Below, one piece after another: positions 1-7,764 of a stretch of 64,000 nt of DNA. Position numbers and translations under genes: made by a program. This DNA is from an uncultured bacterium (lineage in GTDB: Bacteria > Bacteroidota > Bacteroidia > Bacteroidales > Bacteroidaceae). The stretch lies in assembly GCA_905214795.1 (NCBI GenBank), contig CAJMNM010000002.1, positions 1-64,000 of the forward strand. The letters are read 5' to 3'. The notes under the pieces were generated by a model, which ran no database searches, had not been told where the DNA came from, and saw only the letters and a program-made list of their open reading frames with translations. Numbering within the stretch: position 1 is the first letter of the stretch; every line of letters begins with the position of its first letter.

Positions 1-325
1 AAGAATGAAAGTTTATCCCAATACCCTCTTTGAAAGACGATTTTGTTATCTTTTTTCTGAAAATAATAGGATAAAACGCAGAATAAAGCGAATTTGAGCA
101 TTCTCACTGACGGTCAGAGGGTTTGGCTTCGGGTGGCACGGAATGACATAAGGGCGGAAAAACGGATTTGGGCGGATTACAGCAATAGATGCACTTCCAA
201 ATCATTACCCAACACCTGATGCACATTTAACACTAACGGTCTCTATTTCTGCGTTCTGCGTAGGTTTACATTCTGCCTTTACAACTCCCATAAACTAATT
301 TTGCACCAAACAAAAAGCAAGGATT
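1..325. other. Left flank upstream of the integrase, no gene
   Basis: No credible coding frame is visible in this stretch. It probably contains part of the attachment/arm-site region of the mobile island, because CTnDOT-type integrases lie within a few hundred bases of the element end. No exact GTANNTTTGC core is seen here; the closest strings are GTAGGTTTAC near 260 and CTAATTTTGC near 295. The true left end may therefore lie outside the window. A small palindrome (CTGACGGTCAG) sits near 108. Confidence 0.4.
296..303 (+). promoter_or_regulatory. Integrase promoter -7 box
   Basis: TAATTTTG matches the Bacteroidetes -7 consensus TAnnTTTG exactly and lies 22 bases before the integrase ATG. No clear -33 TTTG is visible at the usual spacing. 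Confidence 0.5.
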
Positions 326-1534
326 ATGAGGAGTACTTTCAAGACCGTCTTCTATGTAAACGGAAGCAAGGAAAAGAATGGAATTGTCCCCATCATGGGA
401 CGGGTTACAATCAACGGGACTATCGCACAGTTCAGTTGCAAGCAGCGTATCTCCAAGGATTTGTGGGATGCTAAAGGCAACAGGGCGAAAGGCAAGAGCC
501 GCGAGGCGGTGACGGTGAACTATGCGCTTGACAACATCAAGGCGCAGATAACGAAGCACTACCAGCGGCTTTCCGACCGTGAGGCATTTGTCACGGCTGA
601 AATGGTACGCAACGCCTATCAAGGCATCGGCACGGAGTATGAAACATTGTTACGAGCCTTTGACAAGGAGAATGAGGCGTTTGCCAAGCGGGTGGGCAAA
701 GACCGCTCCAAGCGTACGTACCAGAAGTACCTGACCGTCCGCAAATACGTAGCGGAGTTTATTAAGAGGCAGTACAAGCGGACGGACATGGCGATGAACG
801 AATTGACGGAGGATTTCATCCGTGACTACTGCCTGTACCTGCGAAACGAGGTCGGGCTGGCGCAATCGTCCGTGTGGATATACTCCATACCGTTGAAACA
901 CATCGTCACCACGGCGCACTACAATGGCAAGATACCGAGAAACCCGTTTGCGATGTACCACGTTGACCCCGACCACAAGGAACGAGGCTTTCTCACGGAA
1001 GATGAAATTCAGGCGTTGAGTACAATCAGTCTGGACAATCCCAACTTCGCATTGGCGAGGGATTTGTTCCTGTTCGGTTGCTGGACTGGCATCTCGTTCA
1101 CGGACATCAAGAACCTGACCACCGACAACATCGTTGAGATGAATGGCGCATCATGGATTGTGTCGAAACGCCAAAAGACGGGCGTACCGTTCCAAATCAA
1201 GCTGATGGACATCCCCATGCAGATAATCAGGCGTTACGAGCCGTTCAGAAGAGACAAGCGACTTTTCAACATCGGCTCGCTTGACATGGTGAACAAACGC
1301 ATCAAGGCTGTGGCGAAGAAATGCGGGATAGAAAAGCCGGTTTCATTCCATTTGAGCCGCCATTCATTCGCTGTTTTGGCATTGAATTACGGTATGCCGA
1401 TAGAGAGCGTGAGCAAGATTTTGGGGCATACGAATATAACCACCACGCAAATTTACGCGAAGGTGACCAACGCTAAACTTGAAAACGACATATCCGCCTT
1501 TGAGAGCAAGATAAGCGGACGTTTCGTCCTATAA
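326..1534 (+). CDS. CTnDOT-type tyrosine recombinase (integrase)
   Basis: A 402-residue site-specific recombinase that would integrate and excise the island. An N-terminal arm-binding domain (about 1-95) is followed by a SAM-like core-binding domain (about 100-215) and the catalytic domain (about 220-395). The catalytic set is readable: Lys in SKRQK (281/284), HLSRH (His342, Arg345), GHT (His368) and nucleophile Tyr377 in QIYAKV. The first catalytic Arg, normally in TGLR, is Ser257 in TGISF. That is the substitution known for IntDOT of Bacteroides conjugative transposons and implies homology-tolerant strand exchange. Length matches the family (about 400 residues). The ATG at 326 follows a -7 box at 296. 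Codon use is GC-richer than in genes after 6.2 kb. The family call is secure; activity is inferred. Confidence 0.93.
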   Translation: MRSTFKTVFYVNGSKEKNGIVPIMGRVTINGTIAQFSCKQRISKDLWDAKGNRAKGKSREAVTVNYALDNIKAQITKHYQRLSDREAFVTAEMVRNAYQGIGTEYETLLRAFDKENEAFAKRVGKDRSKRTYQKYLTVRKYVAEFIKRQYKRTDMAMNELTEDFIRDYCLYLRNEVGLAQSSVWIYSIPLKHIVTTAHYNGKIPRNPFAMYHVDPDHKERGFLTEDEIQALSTISLDNPNFALARDLFLFGCWTGISFTDIKNLTTDNIVEMNGASWIVSKRQKTGVPFQIKLMDIPMQIIRRYEPFRRDKRLFNIGSLDMVNKRIKAVAKKCGIEKPVSFHLSRHSFAVLALNYGMPIESVSKILGHTNITTTQIYAKVTNAKLENDISAFESKISGRFVL

Positions 1535-1544
1535 CGCACAGTCT

Positions 1545-1907
1545 ATGGAACGGACAACAATCACGATGGACGGGTGCGGCAGGATTGCCGTGCCGTCCGA
1601 TGCCGCCAACGTGTGGATGAACGAAATGGAGTTGGTAAGGCTGTTCGATGTAATCGCCCCGACACTCCGTGCCGCCATCCGAGCCGTGTACAAAAGCGGA
1701 GTGCTGAAGCCTTGCGATGTGGAAAGGCGCATCAGACTTCCCAACGGTTATTGTGCGGAGGCGTATGCCCTGCCAATGGTCGTGGCAATCGCTTTCCGTA
1801 TCAACACACCCAATGCCGCAAGGGTACGCAACGCCCTGTTGGAAAGGCTGTGCTTGCGAAAAGACAGACAAGTGCTATTTTTCTTTTCGTCGCCAAATGT
1901 TTTGTGA
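1545..1907 (+). CDS. Conserved mobile-element protein of unknown function
   Basis: A 120-residue protein starting 10 bases after the integrase stop, so probably co-transcribed. The N-terminus reads ITMDGCGRIAVP, then VWMNEMELVRLFDVIAPTLRAAIRAVYKSGVL, which looks like a DNA-binding helix-turn-helix (roughly 25-55). A hydrophobic helix and a basic tail follow. Small proteins of this type regularly follow integrases in Bacteroides conjugative and mobilisable elements, where they are annotated as hypothetical. I cannot assign a function; a role in element regulation is only a guess. The last dozen residues (DRQVLFFFSSPNVL) look less conserved, so the 3' end could be altered. Confidence 0.6.
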   Translation: MERTTITMDGCGRIAVPSDAANVWMNEMELVRLFDVIAPTLRAAIRAVYKSGVLKPCDVERRIRLPNGYCAEAYALPMVVAIAFRINTPNAARVRNALLERLCLRKDRQVLFFFSSPNVL

Positions 1908-2649
1908 ACGGGTTTGTTGAACGGTTGTTTAGGTCGTATATTACAGAACATCAATGCGTTATCTTCACTTCTCAATAATTCAAAACTTTCAGACTTGCCT
2001 GCAAGTCTGCCGGAATACGGCATGGTAATTTGCATGAGTGCTATTTATTATTTTGATGAATTGATGAAAGTATATATAAACATAAAGAATAACAGCGGTT
2101 TACATCCTCATCAAACTCTCAACAAAAGGATATGGCTGATGAAAAGAGAAAACGGACACAGCCTTACTCATCGCTTTTCTTTTGACAAGCGGTTTGATGA
2201 AAGAATGTTGAGCATGTATCGCTATGACTTTTAGTATGTTAAGTCGCCCATTCATCAATTCATCGGATTTTCATTCATCATCAAGCCTGCTGTGGAAGCA
2301 ACGGAGGTGAGTATCGCCATCCGCAGGCTGGCCAGACGGACTTCCGTTCTGCCGACCGACAAGGGAAAACCGACACCGCCGCAGGCTTTTGGGAACAAAA
2401 GCCATAGCTCATTATGGCGTTTTCTTCACGCACCGCTGACGCTCATGCTAAAAACTCCCCAATGAGCCAGTGGGGTTGCCCCCTGAACGCCCCCGTTTGC
2501 TTCCGAAAGAAGCTGCGAGCAGTCCTTTGAGTTGCCCAAAGTTTATGAGTTGTTTTAAAGTCTGAACTCTGTTTTTATGGTAGCAAGTTTGTGTTTCGGG
2601 CATACCGAAGTTGTTTGCTATCATCCCATAGCGGGAATTTATATACATC
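1908..2649. other. Gene-poor stretch with hairpins, probable decayed mobilisation region
   Basis: About 740 bases with no convincing gene. An ATG-less open frame runs from about 2235 to the TGA at about 2463 and encodes IRRLARRTSVLPTDKGKP-like text. From 2400 on there are hairpins: GCCATA/TATGGC at 2401-2418 and CCCCA/TGGGG at 2457-2475. The sequence is GC-rich and resembles the non-coding stretch next to mobilisation genes and oriT in Bacteroides conjugative transposons, but no relaxase gene is present in the window. A decayed mobilisation region is an inference from memory of such elements and is of low certainty. Confidence 0.3.
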
Positions 2650-3525
2650 TTATTTTTTGAGCCTGATTTTTTCGTGATAGAAATAATTTACGATGACAGG
2701 CTTTCCTTTTTCCGAGCGTCCGTAAGGCAAATCGTTCACCCGATAGGGAAATCCTTGCGTCTGTGCATATTGGGATATGTCCTGCTCCAATGCCTGCCAG
2801 TAATCAAGCCTTTTCTTGTTGTAAATCTCATCGTATAATGGGAAGAGTTCGGGATGCTTCTCACGGATATATGCCATTATCTCTCCTTTGAATTGTCCGC
2901 GCAGGTTCAAATTTTCAAGCCATATCAAATCGGCATATCCTTTCACTTCCTTGATAATCGTCTTTACATCGGTTATTCCCGGAAATATGGGCGAAACGAA
3001 ACACACGGTACGGATGCCTGCCTCATAGACTTGGCGCATTGCTTTCAGACGGCGTTCTATGCTCACGGCGTTGTCCATATCCGCACGAAACTGTTCGTTA
3101 AGCGTATTGATTGACCAAGACACTGTTACTTTGGGAAAACGTTTCAACAGGTCGAGGTCGCGAAGGACGAGGTCGGACTTCGTACATACCATAATCTCGG
3201 CGTTGCTTCCGCGCAGTTCTTCGAGCAGCCTGCGGGTACGGCGGAATTGTTCCTCATAGGGGTTGTAACCGTCCGTCACGGAACCTATCACGATGCGCTC
3301 ACCGTCATATTTGTGCGGATTGGCTATCGGTTTCCAGTTCTTCACGTCCAGAAACGCGCCCCACGGTTCTGTATGCCCGGTGAAGCGTTTCATAAACGAT
3401 GCGTAGCAATACTTGCAGGCGTGAGAGCATCCCACGTAAGGATTGACCGAATATCCTCCGACTGGCAGTGCGGATTTGGTCATAACGCTCTGTACGTCTA
3501 TTTCCTTGATTGTTTCAGTATTCAT
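2650..3525 (-). CDS. SplB-like radical SAM protein (radical SAM mobile pair protein B)
   Basis: A 291-residue radical SAM protein. The iron-sulfur motif CxxxCxxC is Cys33, Cys37 and Cys40 in GCSHACKYCYA. The following residues (SVTDGYNPYE, VCTKSDLVLRDLDLL, VSWSINTL, FVSPIFPGITD) fit the TIM-barrel core of the spore-photoproduct-lyase-like branch (SPL family). Its ATG overlaps the stop of the upstream radical SAM gene in an ATGA, indicating translational coupling. Two unlike radical SAM genes side by side on a mobile element correspond to what NCBI annotation names the 'radical SAM mobile pair'; this one matches protein B. The substrate is unknown. DNA or nucleotide chemistry is suggested only by the distant SplB relationship. 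Confidence 0.85.
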   Translation of the reverse strand: MNTETIKEIDVQSVMTKSALPVGGYSVNPYVGCSHACKYCYASFMKRFTGHTEPWGAFLDVKNWKPIANPHKYDGERIVIGSVTDGYNPYEEQFRRTRRLLEELRGSNAEIMVCTKSDLVLRDLDLLKRFPKVTVSWSINTLNEQFRADMDNAVSIERRLKAMRQVYEAGIRTVCFVSPIFPGITDVKTIIKEVKGYADLIWLENLNLRGQFKGEIMAYIREKHPELFPLYDEIYNKKRLDYWQALEQDISQYAQTQGFPYRVNDLPYGRSEKGKPVIVNYFYHEKIRLKK

Positions 3526-4190
3526 TGTATGCGTTTGATAAATTGTTCCGGCAGTTCCTGAATCATCCTTTCTTCACCCATTATAAGCAGTAAATCCTCT
3601 TTCATAAATACGGGGATTCCTTGCGCTTTGGCTTGGTCGGCAATGTGAAGCACCCATTCGAGACGGGAATCCACTTTGCCTTTCCGATGTCCCGTTTCCG
3701 TGCCTATGACAACCCAATCGATACCCGCGAAGTCTATCTCTCCGATTTCGTCAAAGATAGGTTCAAAGGTGACGTGGTAATGTTTGGCCTTGATATTTCT
3801 TTTCAAATCTTCTAACCTTTTTTTCTCGGAACTGCGCGTGACGGTCACGCCCATCCAGACATTTTCGTCATCCGTAGAAAAACAGACCTTATCCGGACGT
3901 TTCGTAAGAAAGATATAAGCGTGTTGCGGATTGCTTTTCATTCTTCCGAAAATCTCCGCGTTCCATTCAGGCTTCCAATCGGAGAAGTCGCTCATTCCGG
4001 TCATCAGCCATACGTGAGGTTTTGGAGTGTCGATGATGTGTAGCTTGCGCCCCATATATTCGGGTACAGAAAAATCGTCCGTGATATGGAAGCGGCGACA
4101 GTTATTACGGGCATAGCAGTAGCTGCACCCTATTGAGCAGCCTATCACTATGTTCATATTCTTTATCAGCGATTTGATGCAAACACTCAT
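3522..4190 (-). CDS. DUF5131-like radical SAM protein (radical SAM mobile pair protein A)
   Basis: A 222-residue radical SAM protein of the DUF5131 / phage Gp37-Gp68-like type. Counted from the chosen start, the cluster ligands are Cys18, Cys22 and Cys25 (GCSIGCSYCYARN). Other family marks are HVWLMTGMSDFSDW, YIFLTKRPDK, WMGVTV, VTFEPIFDEIG and WVVIGTETG. A longer in-frame start exists at 4289 but would overlap the MBL gene by about 100 bases. The ATG at 4190 overlaps the MBL stop in an ATGA and places the cluster motif near the N-terminus as usual, so I prefer it. It pairs with the downstream SplB-like gene through a second ATGA. Function is unknown. Confidence 0.85.
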   Translation of the reverse strand: MSVCIKSLIKNMNIVIGCSIGCSYCYARNNCRRFHITDDFSVPEYMGRKLHIIDTPKPHVWLMTGMSDFSDWKPEWNAEIFGRMKSNPQHAYIFLTKRPDKVCFSTDDENVWMGVTVTRSSEKKRLEDLKRNIKAKHYHVTFEPIFDEIGEIDFAGIDWVVIGTETGHRKGKVDSRLEWVLHIADQAKAQGIPVFMKEDLLLIMGEERMIQELPEQFIKRIQ

Positions 4191-4963
4191 AACGTAATGC
4201 TCTCCCCATCTCCCGGCATAATCAGTCGGTTCATATCCACTCCGTGGTGGCGGGCTTCGTTTCGCAGGATTTCGCGTGTTGTCTGGCAATGGTCAATAGC
4301 ATCCATGTGTACGGCTATCAGTTTGATTTGTGCGGGGAGCGTGTCGAGCATCGCCATCACTTCCTGTTCGTCGGGGATGATGCAGCCGTCTGTCTTGGAA
4401 AATTCGGGGAACACCGCACCGCCGCTGTTTACAACGATATAATCAGGGCGGTATTTTTCCACGGTTTCAAGGATGCACGGTTCCCATTTGCAGTCGCCCA
4501 TTATATAAATGGTCGGAAGTCCCTCCGCCATCAGCACATAGCCCGACACGGGTCCCATCATCTGGCCTATCTGACCGAAACCGTGATGACCCGTGGTGCG
4601 GTGGATGGTCAGGTTGCCTATTGTCTTGCTCTTTTCAATTGCTTCTACATTTGTAAAACCATCTTGCACGAGGGTTTCCTTGTCTTGCGGCTGGGTGTAG
4701 AAAGGGATGTCTTTCGGCAAATGTTGTTTCACGCTCGGTTCATAATGGTCAATGTGGTTGTGTGTGAGCAGTACCATATCCACGCCCTCGGTGATTTCGC
4801 TGATGGGCATTACCAGATGCACCCTCGGACTTTTATACACGCCGAGAGCGGATTGCAGGGTTCCTTTGTCGGCAAATACGGGGTCAACAAGGATGGTGTG
4901 TCCTGCATAATTGATTTTCAAGGTGGCGCTGCGCACCAACCGGATAATAGCTTTCTCGTTCAT
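4187..4963 (-). CDS. MBL-fold metallo-hydrolase (UlaG/Lactamase_B_2-like)
   Basis: A 258-residue metallo-beta-lactamase-fold protein, first gene of the leftward operon with the two radical SAM genes. The metal-binding motif HxHxDH is present in LLTHNHIDHYEP (about 66-71). Further expected ligands are in TTGHHGFGQ, IMGDCKWEP and AVHMDAIDHC. The start ILVDPVFADKG is typical of the Lactamase_B_2 branch, which holds hydrolases of phosphodiester, lactone and similar bonds. It is not expected to be a beta-lactam resistance enzyme. It is transcribed divergently from the AraC-type gene across a 135-base gap, which suggests control by that regulator. The specific substrate is unknown. Confidence 0.85.
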   Translation of the reverse strand: MNEKAIIRLVRSATLKINYAGHTILVDPVFADKGTLQSALGVYKSPRVHLVMPISEITEGVDMVLLTHNHIDHYEPSVKQHLPKDIPFYTQPQDKETLVQDGFTNVEAIEKSKTIGNLTIHRTTGHHGFGQIGQMMGPVSGYVLMAEGLPTIYIMGDCKWEPCILETVEKYRPDYIVVNSGGAVFPEFSKTDGCIIPDEQEVMAMLDTLPAQIKLIAVHMDAIDHCQTTREILRNEARHHGVDMNRLIMPGDGESITL

Positions 4964-5098
4964 AATGTTACGCTTTTATGATTTGTCGGGTGCAAAGTTC
5001 GGAAGATTCCCCTGATGCCTCTATGCCTTAAAAAGAGAAATATATGCCATTTTGATAAAAGAATGATGTATATTTGCAGAAAGCAAAGAACAAGAGCG
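4964..5098. promoter_or_regulatory. Divergent promoter region of the radical SAM cassette
   Basis: A 135-base gap between the divergent MBL operon and the AraC-type gene. On the + strand TATATTTG at 5069-5076 is an exact -7 box for the regulator. On the - strand CAAAGTTC (4993-5000, i.e. GAACTTTG) is a one-mismatch -7 box for the MBL operon. The gap is the natural place for the AraC-type protein to bind, but no operator repeat is obvious. Confidence 0.5.
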
Positions 5099-5998
5099 AT
5101 GAAAACGATAACCAACCCCGAAAGACTGGTCAGCGTCCCGTTCAGCAAGACACGTTGCGGCGTGGACTTCTACATCAACACAGGCGAGAGCAAGGACATC
5201 TGTGGTGTCTTGACCGAGCACCGGACGTTCAAGACGGATTTTTTCAGTTTCTATTTCTTTCGCCGCGCCAATGGCTATGTGCTGTTAAACTTCCGCAAAA
5301 TAGAGTTACGGGACGATATGGTGCTCCTCCTGTCGCCGCACCAGCAACAGGAATGGCACGTGGACGAAGCGGAACTGGACTACACCTTTCTTATCTTTCG
5401 CGAAGACTTTATGCGCACGTTCATCGCCGACAAGTTCTTCGTCTATCGCCTGCTGTATTATTATCAGACCGACACGCCACCGTACCTGTTTGCCGCGCCG
5501 GAAGAACTGGCGGAATATATGCGCTTCTTGGGGAAGATAAAACAGGAGCTGCTGCATCCTGTGGCAGACACTTACAACCTTATCGTATCTGTGCTTTACT
5601 ATCTGTTGGTGGTTATCAACCGGGCATACGCCAAAACTTACCGTCTGCCGGTCGAAGTGCCGAAGAACAATTATGCCTTCCAATTCAAAGACCTGTTGGA
5701 GAAACATATCCGCGACATGCAGCGTGTTCAGGAATATGCCGATATACTCCGCGTGAGCCGTATCACTCTGAACAATTCTGTAATGGCGCAGTTCGGCGTG
5801 TCCGCCACCCATCTGCTCAAACAACGCTTGTTGGAGGAATTGAAAAACGAGCTGTTGTTCTCCGACCGCAACGTGAGCCAGTTGGCGGACGAGTTCCACT
5901 TTTCCGACCCCAGCCATCTGATGCGCTTCTTCAAGCAACAGACGGGAAAGACATTTACGCAATATATCACGGACTACCAAAATGGAATATACGAATGA
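5099..5998 (+). CDS. AraC-family transcriptional regulator
   Basis: About 299 residues. The N-terminal half is a cupin-like sensing domain (VLLLSPHQQQEWHVDEAELDYTF region). The C-terminal 100 residues form the double helix-turn-helix of AraC proteins: YADILRVSRITLNNSV, then LADEFHFSDPSHLMRFFKQQTGKTFTQYI. The open frame extends upstream to 5015, but the ATG at 5099 follows the -7 box at 5069-5076, whereas an earlier start would precede the promoter. It is divergent from the MBL/radical SAM operon and is the likely regulator of the cassette. Codon use matches the island. The inducer is unknown. Confidence 0.88.
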   Translation: MKTITNPERLVSVPFSKTRCGVDFYINTGESKDICGVLTEHRTFKTDFFSFYFFRRANGYVLLNFRKIELRDDMVLLLSPHQQQEWHVDEAELDYTFLIFREDFMRTFIADKFFVYRLLYYYQTDTPPYLFAAPEELAEYMRFLGKIKQELLHPVADTYNLIVSVLYYLLVVINRAYAKTYRLPVEVPKNNYAFQFKDLLEKHIRDMQRVQEYADILRVSRITLNNSVMAQFGVSATHLLKQRLLEELKNELLFSDRNVSQLADEFHFSDPSHLMRFFKQQTGKTFTQYITDYQNGIYE

Positions 5999-6255
5999 AA
6001 AGCAAGAAAAAACTTTATAAGACTTGCACTCCTATCCTCTTTTTTTGTATTTTTGCAGTCGGCGAGAGTTTTTAGGTGGAAATACACCGCATATCACAGA
6101 ATTAGCAACCGTTGCCAAGTCATTACCTCACTCTTTGAGAAAAGCTTATAAATAGCTTGTTTCTAACAGATTCCTATTTGTGTATCGAATTTTTTCTGAA
6201 AATCACTATCTTTGAAAAATACTAAGAATTTTTATTTGGATAAAATAACAATGAT
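5999..6255. other. Right junction of the mobile island
   Basis: Composition and codon use change from the GC-rich island to AT-richer chromosome within this gap. GTATTTTTGC at 6047-6056 fits the GTANNTTTGC core reported for CTnDOT-type attachment sites, so it is a candidate right att core. The same string contains the -7 promoter element TAnnTTTG, and a similar string lies at 5068-5077, so the match alone is not decisive. A weak hairpin (AAGCT/AGCTT) lies near 6142. Confidence 0.45.
6207..6214 (+). promoter_or_regulatory. -7 box of the Tat/polyferredoxin operon
   Basis: TATCTTTG is an exact TAnnTTTG match, 41 bases before the polyferredoxin ATG. The nearest TTTG upstream (6177-6180) is spaced further than usual. 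Confidence 0.5.
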
Positions 6256-7740
6256 ATGTTACGGAAAATAAGAATAACCTTGGCGGTTGTGTTTTTCTTT
6301 TTGATTACGCTGCTGTTTCTTGATTTTACAGGGAGTATACACAAATGGTTTGGGTGGATGGCGGAGATTCAGTTCCTTCCGGCCGTGCTGGCCCTTAATG
6401 TGGGTGTAATAATATGTTTGGTTCTTCTTACGTTATTGTTCGGCCGTATTTATTGTTCTGTAATCTGTCCGTTAGGAGTGTTACAGGATATTGTAGCTTG
6501 GTTTTCGAAGAAGATAAAAAAGAACCGTTATAGTTATTCTCCTGCATTGTCATGGTTACGATATGGTGTGATGGGGATATTTATTATTGCACTGATAGCC
6601 GGTGTGCATTCTTTTGTATCTTTGCTTGCGCCTTATAGCTCATACGGACGTATTGCAAGTAATTTGTTTGCTCCGATATATCAGTGGGGAAATAATCTGT
6701 TGGCTTATATGGCGGAACGGGCTGACAGTTATGCTTTTTATGAAACGACAGTATGGCTGAAAAGTCTGCCCACTTTTATTCTGGCTTCTGTGACGTTGGT
6801 AGTGATAATTATCTTATCCTGGAGAGGAGGACGCACTTATTGTAATACAATCTGTCCGGTGGGTTCGTTGCTTGGTTTGTTGTCACGTTATGCTTTTTTA
6901 AAACCTGTCATTAAGGTTTCAAAATGTACGAATTGTACTTTGTGTGCCCGTAATTGTAAGGCTGCGTGTATAGACATTAAGAATCATCAGATAGATTATA
7001 GCCGTTGTGTAGCGTGTATGGATTGTTTGGATAAATGTAAACATCATGCAATTATTTATATTCATCCTGCAAAACAGAATATAGTGCCCAAGGGGCAGAA
7101 TCAAGAGAAGAATGGTTCGCGTCGTGCTTTTTTGTCTGTTTCGGCTTTGGCTGCTTCTACAGCAGTATTAAAGGCGCAGGAAATGAAAGTAGACGGTGGT
7201 CTGGCTGTTATTACGGATAAGAAAAAACCGCAACGTGAGACTCCGATTATACCTCCGGGTGCTCAGAATGCCCGCCATTTTGCACAGCATTGTACGGCTT
7301 GTCAGCTTTGTGTGTCTGTATGTCCGAATGAGGTCTTGCGCCCAACAACGGATTTGATGAAATTTATGCAGCCGGAGATGAGTTACGAGCGGGGATATTG
7401 CCGGCCGGAATGTAATAAATGTTCTGAGGTCTGTCCGACAGACGCTATCCGTTTAATTGATTTGGCGGAAAAATCATCAATTCAGATTGGTCATGCTGTT
7501 TGGATTAAGAAGAACTGTATACCGTTGATTGACGGTGTGGAGTGTGGTAATTGTGCCCGTCATTGTCCGACCGGCGCTATCACGATGATACCTTCTGATG
7601 CCAATAATGAAAAATCGCTTAAAATCCCGGCGGTAGATGTTGAGCGTTGTATCGGCTGTGGGGCTTGTGAGAATCTTTGTCCGGCACGTCCGTTCAGTGC
7701 CATTTATGTAGAGGGACATGAACGTCATCGTATTATTTGA
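6256..7740 (+). CDS. NapH/NapG-like membrane polyferredoxin with internal twin-arginine segment
   Basis: A 494-residue Fe-S electron-transfer protein. Four membrane segments lie near 8-25, 41-63, 103-125 and 171-190. The NapH-type motifs CSVICP (67-71) and CNTICP (196-200) precede a first ferredoxin domain with Cys clusters at 224-238 and 251-261. Residues 287-308 then read SRRAFLSVSALAAS, a Tat-signal-like stretch, followed by NapG-like clusters at 346-356, 382-393, 421-437 and 465-475. It looks like a NapH and a NapG fused in one chain. The four N-terminal spans would leave the RR motif in the cytoplasm, so the C-terminal cluster domain could be exported by the Tat machinery encoded downstream. 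It begins an operon with the aldo/keto reductase, DUF1893, tatA and tatC. Confidence 0.85.
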   Translation: MLRKIRITLAVVFFFLITLLFLDFTGSIHKWFGWMAEIQFLPAVLALNVGVIICLVLLTLLFGRIYCSVICPLGVLQDIVAWFSKKIKKNRYSYSPALSWLRYGVMGIFIIALIAGVHSFVSLLAPYSSYGRIASNLFAPIYQWGNNLLAYMAERADSYAFYETTVWLKSLPTFILASVTLVVIIILSWRGGRTYCNTICPVGSLLGLLSRYAFLKPVIKVSKCTNCTLCARNCKAACIDIKNHQIDYSRCVACMDCLDKCKHHAIIYIHPAKQNIVPKGQNQEKNGSRRAFLSVSALAASTAVLKAQEMKVDGGLAVITDKKKPQRETPIIPPGAQNARHFAQHCTACQLCVSVCPNEVLRPTTDLMKFMQPEMSYERGYCRPECNKCSEVCPTDAIRLIDLAEKSSIQIGHAVWIKKNCIPLIDGVECGNCARHCPTGAITMIPSDANNEKSLKIPAVDVERCIGCGACENLCPARPFSAIYVEGHERHRII

Positions 7741-7764
7741 TTAATTTAATTATTCAGAAAAGTT

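Noticed and set aside
1914..2234. A 106-codon frame after the integrase accessory gene
   Set aside because: It has no ATG at its start, low-complexity content and no recognisable motif; at most a relic.
4244..4981. A 245-codon frame on the + strand opposite the MBL gene
   Set aside because: It is the antisense shadow of a clear MBL-fold gene with metal motifs and ATGA-coupled partners, and it matches no family.
5068..5077. A second GTANNTTTGC match as a possible att site
   Set aside because: It is better explained as the -7 box of the AraC-type gene; the motif is inherently promoter-like in this phylum.
5074..6075. A 333-codon + strand frame across the AraC-type gene
   Set aside because: It is an alternative frame of the GC-rich AraC-family gene, with Arg/Pro-rich text typical of a shadow frame.
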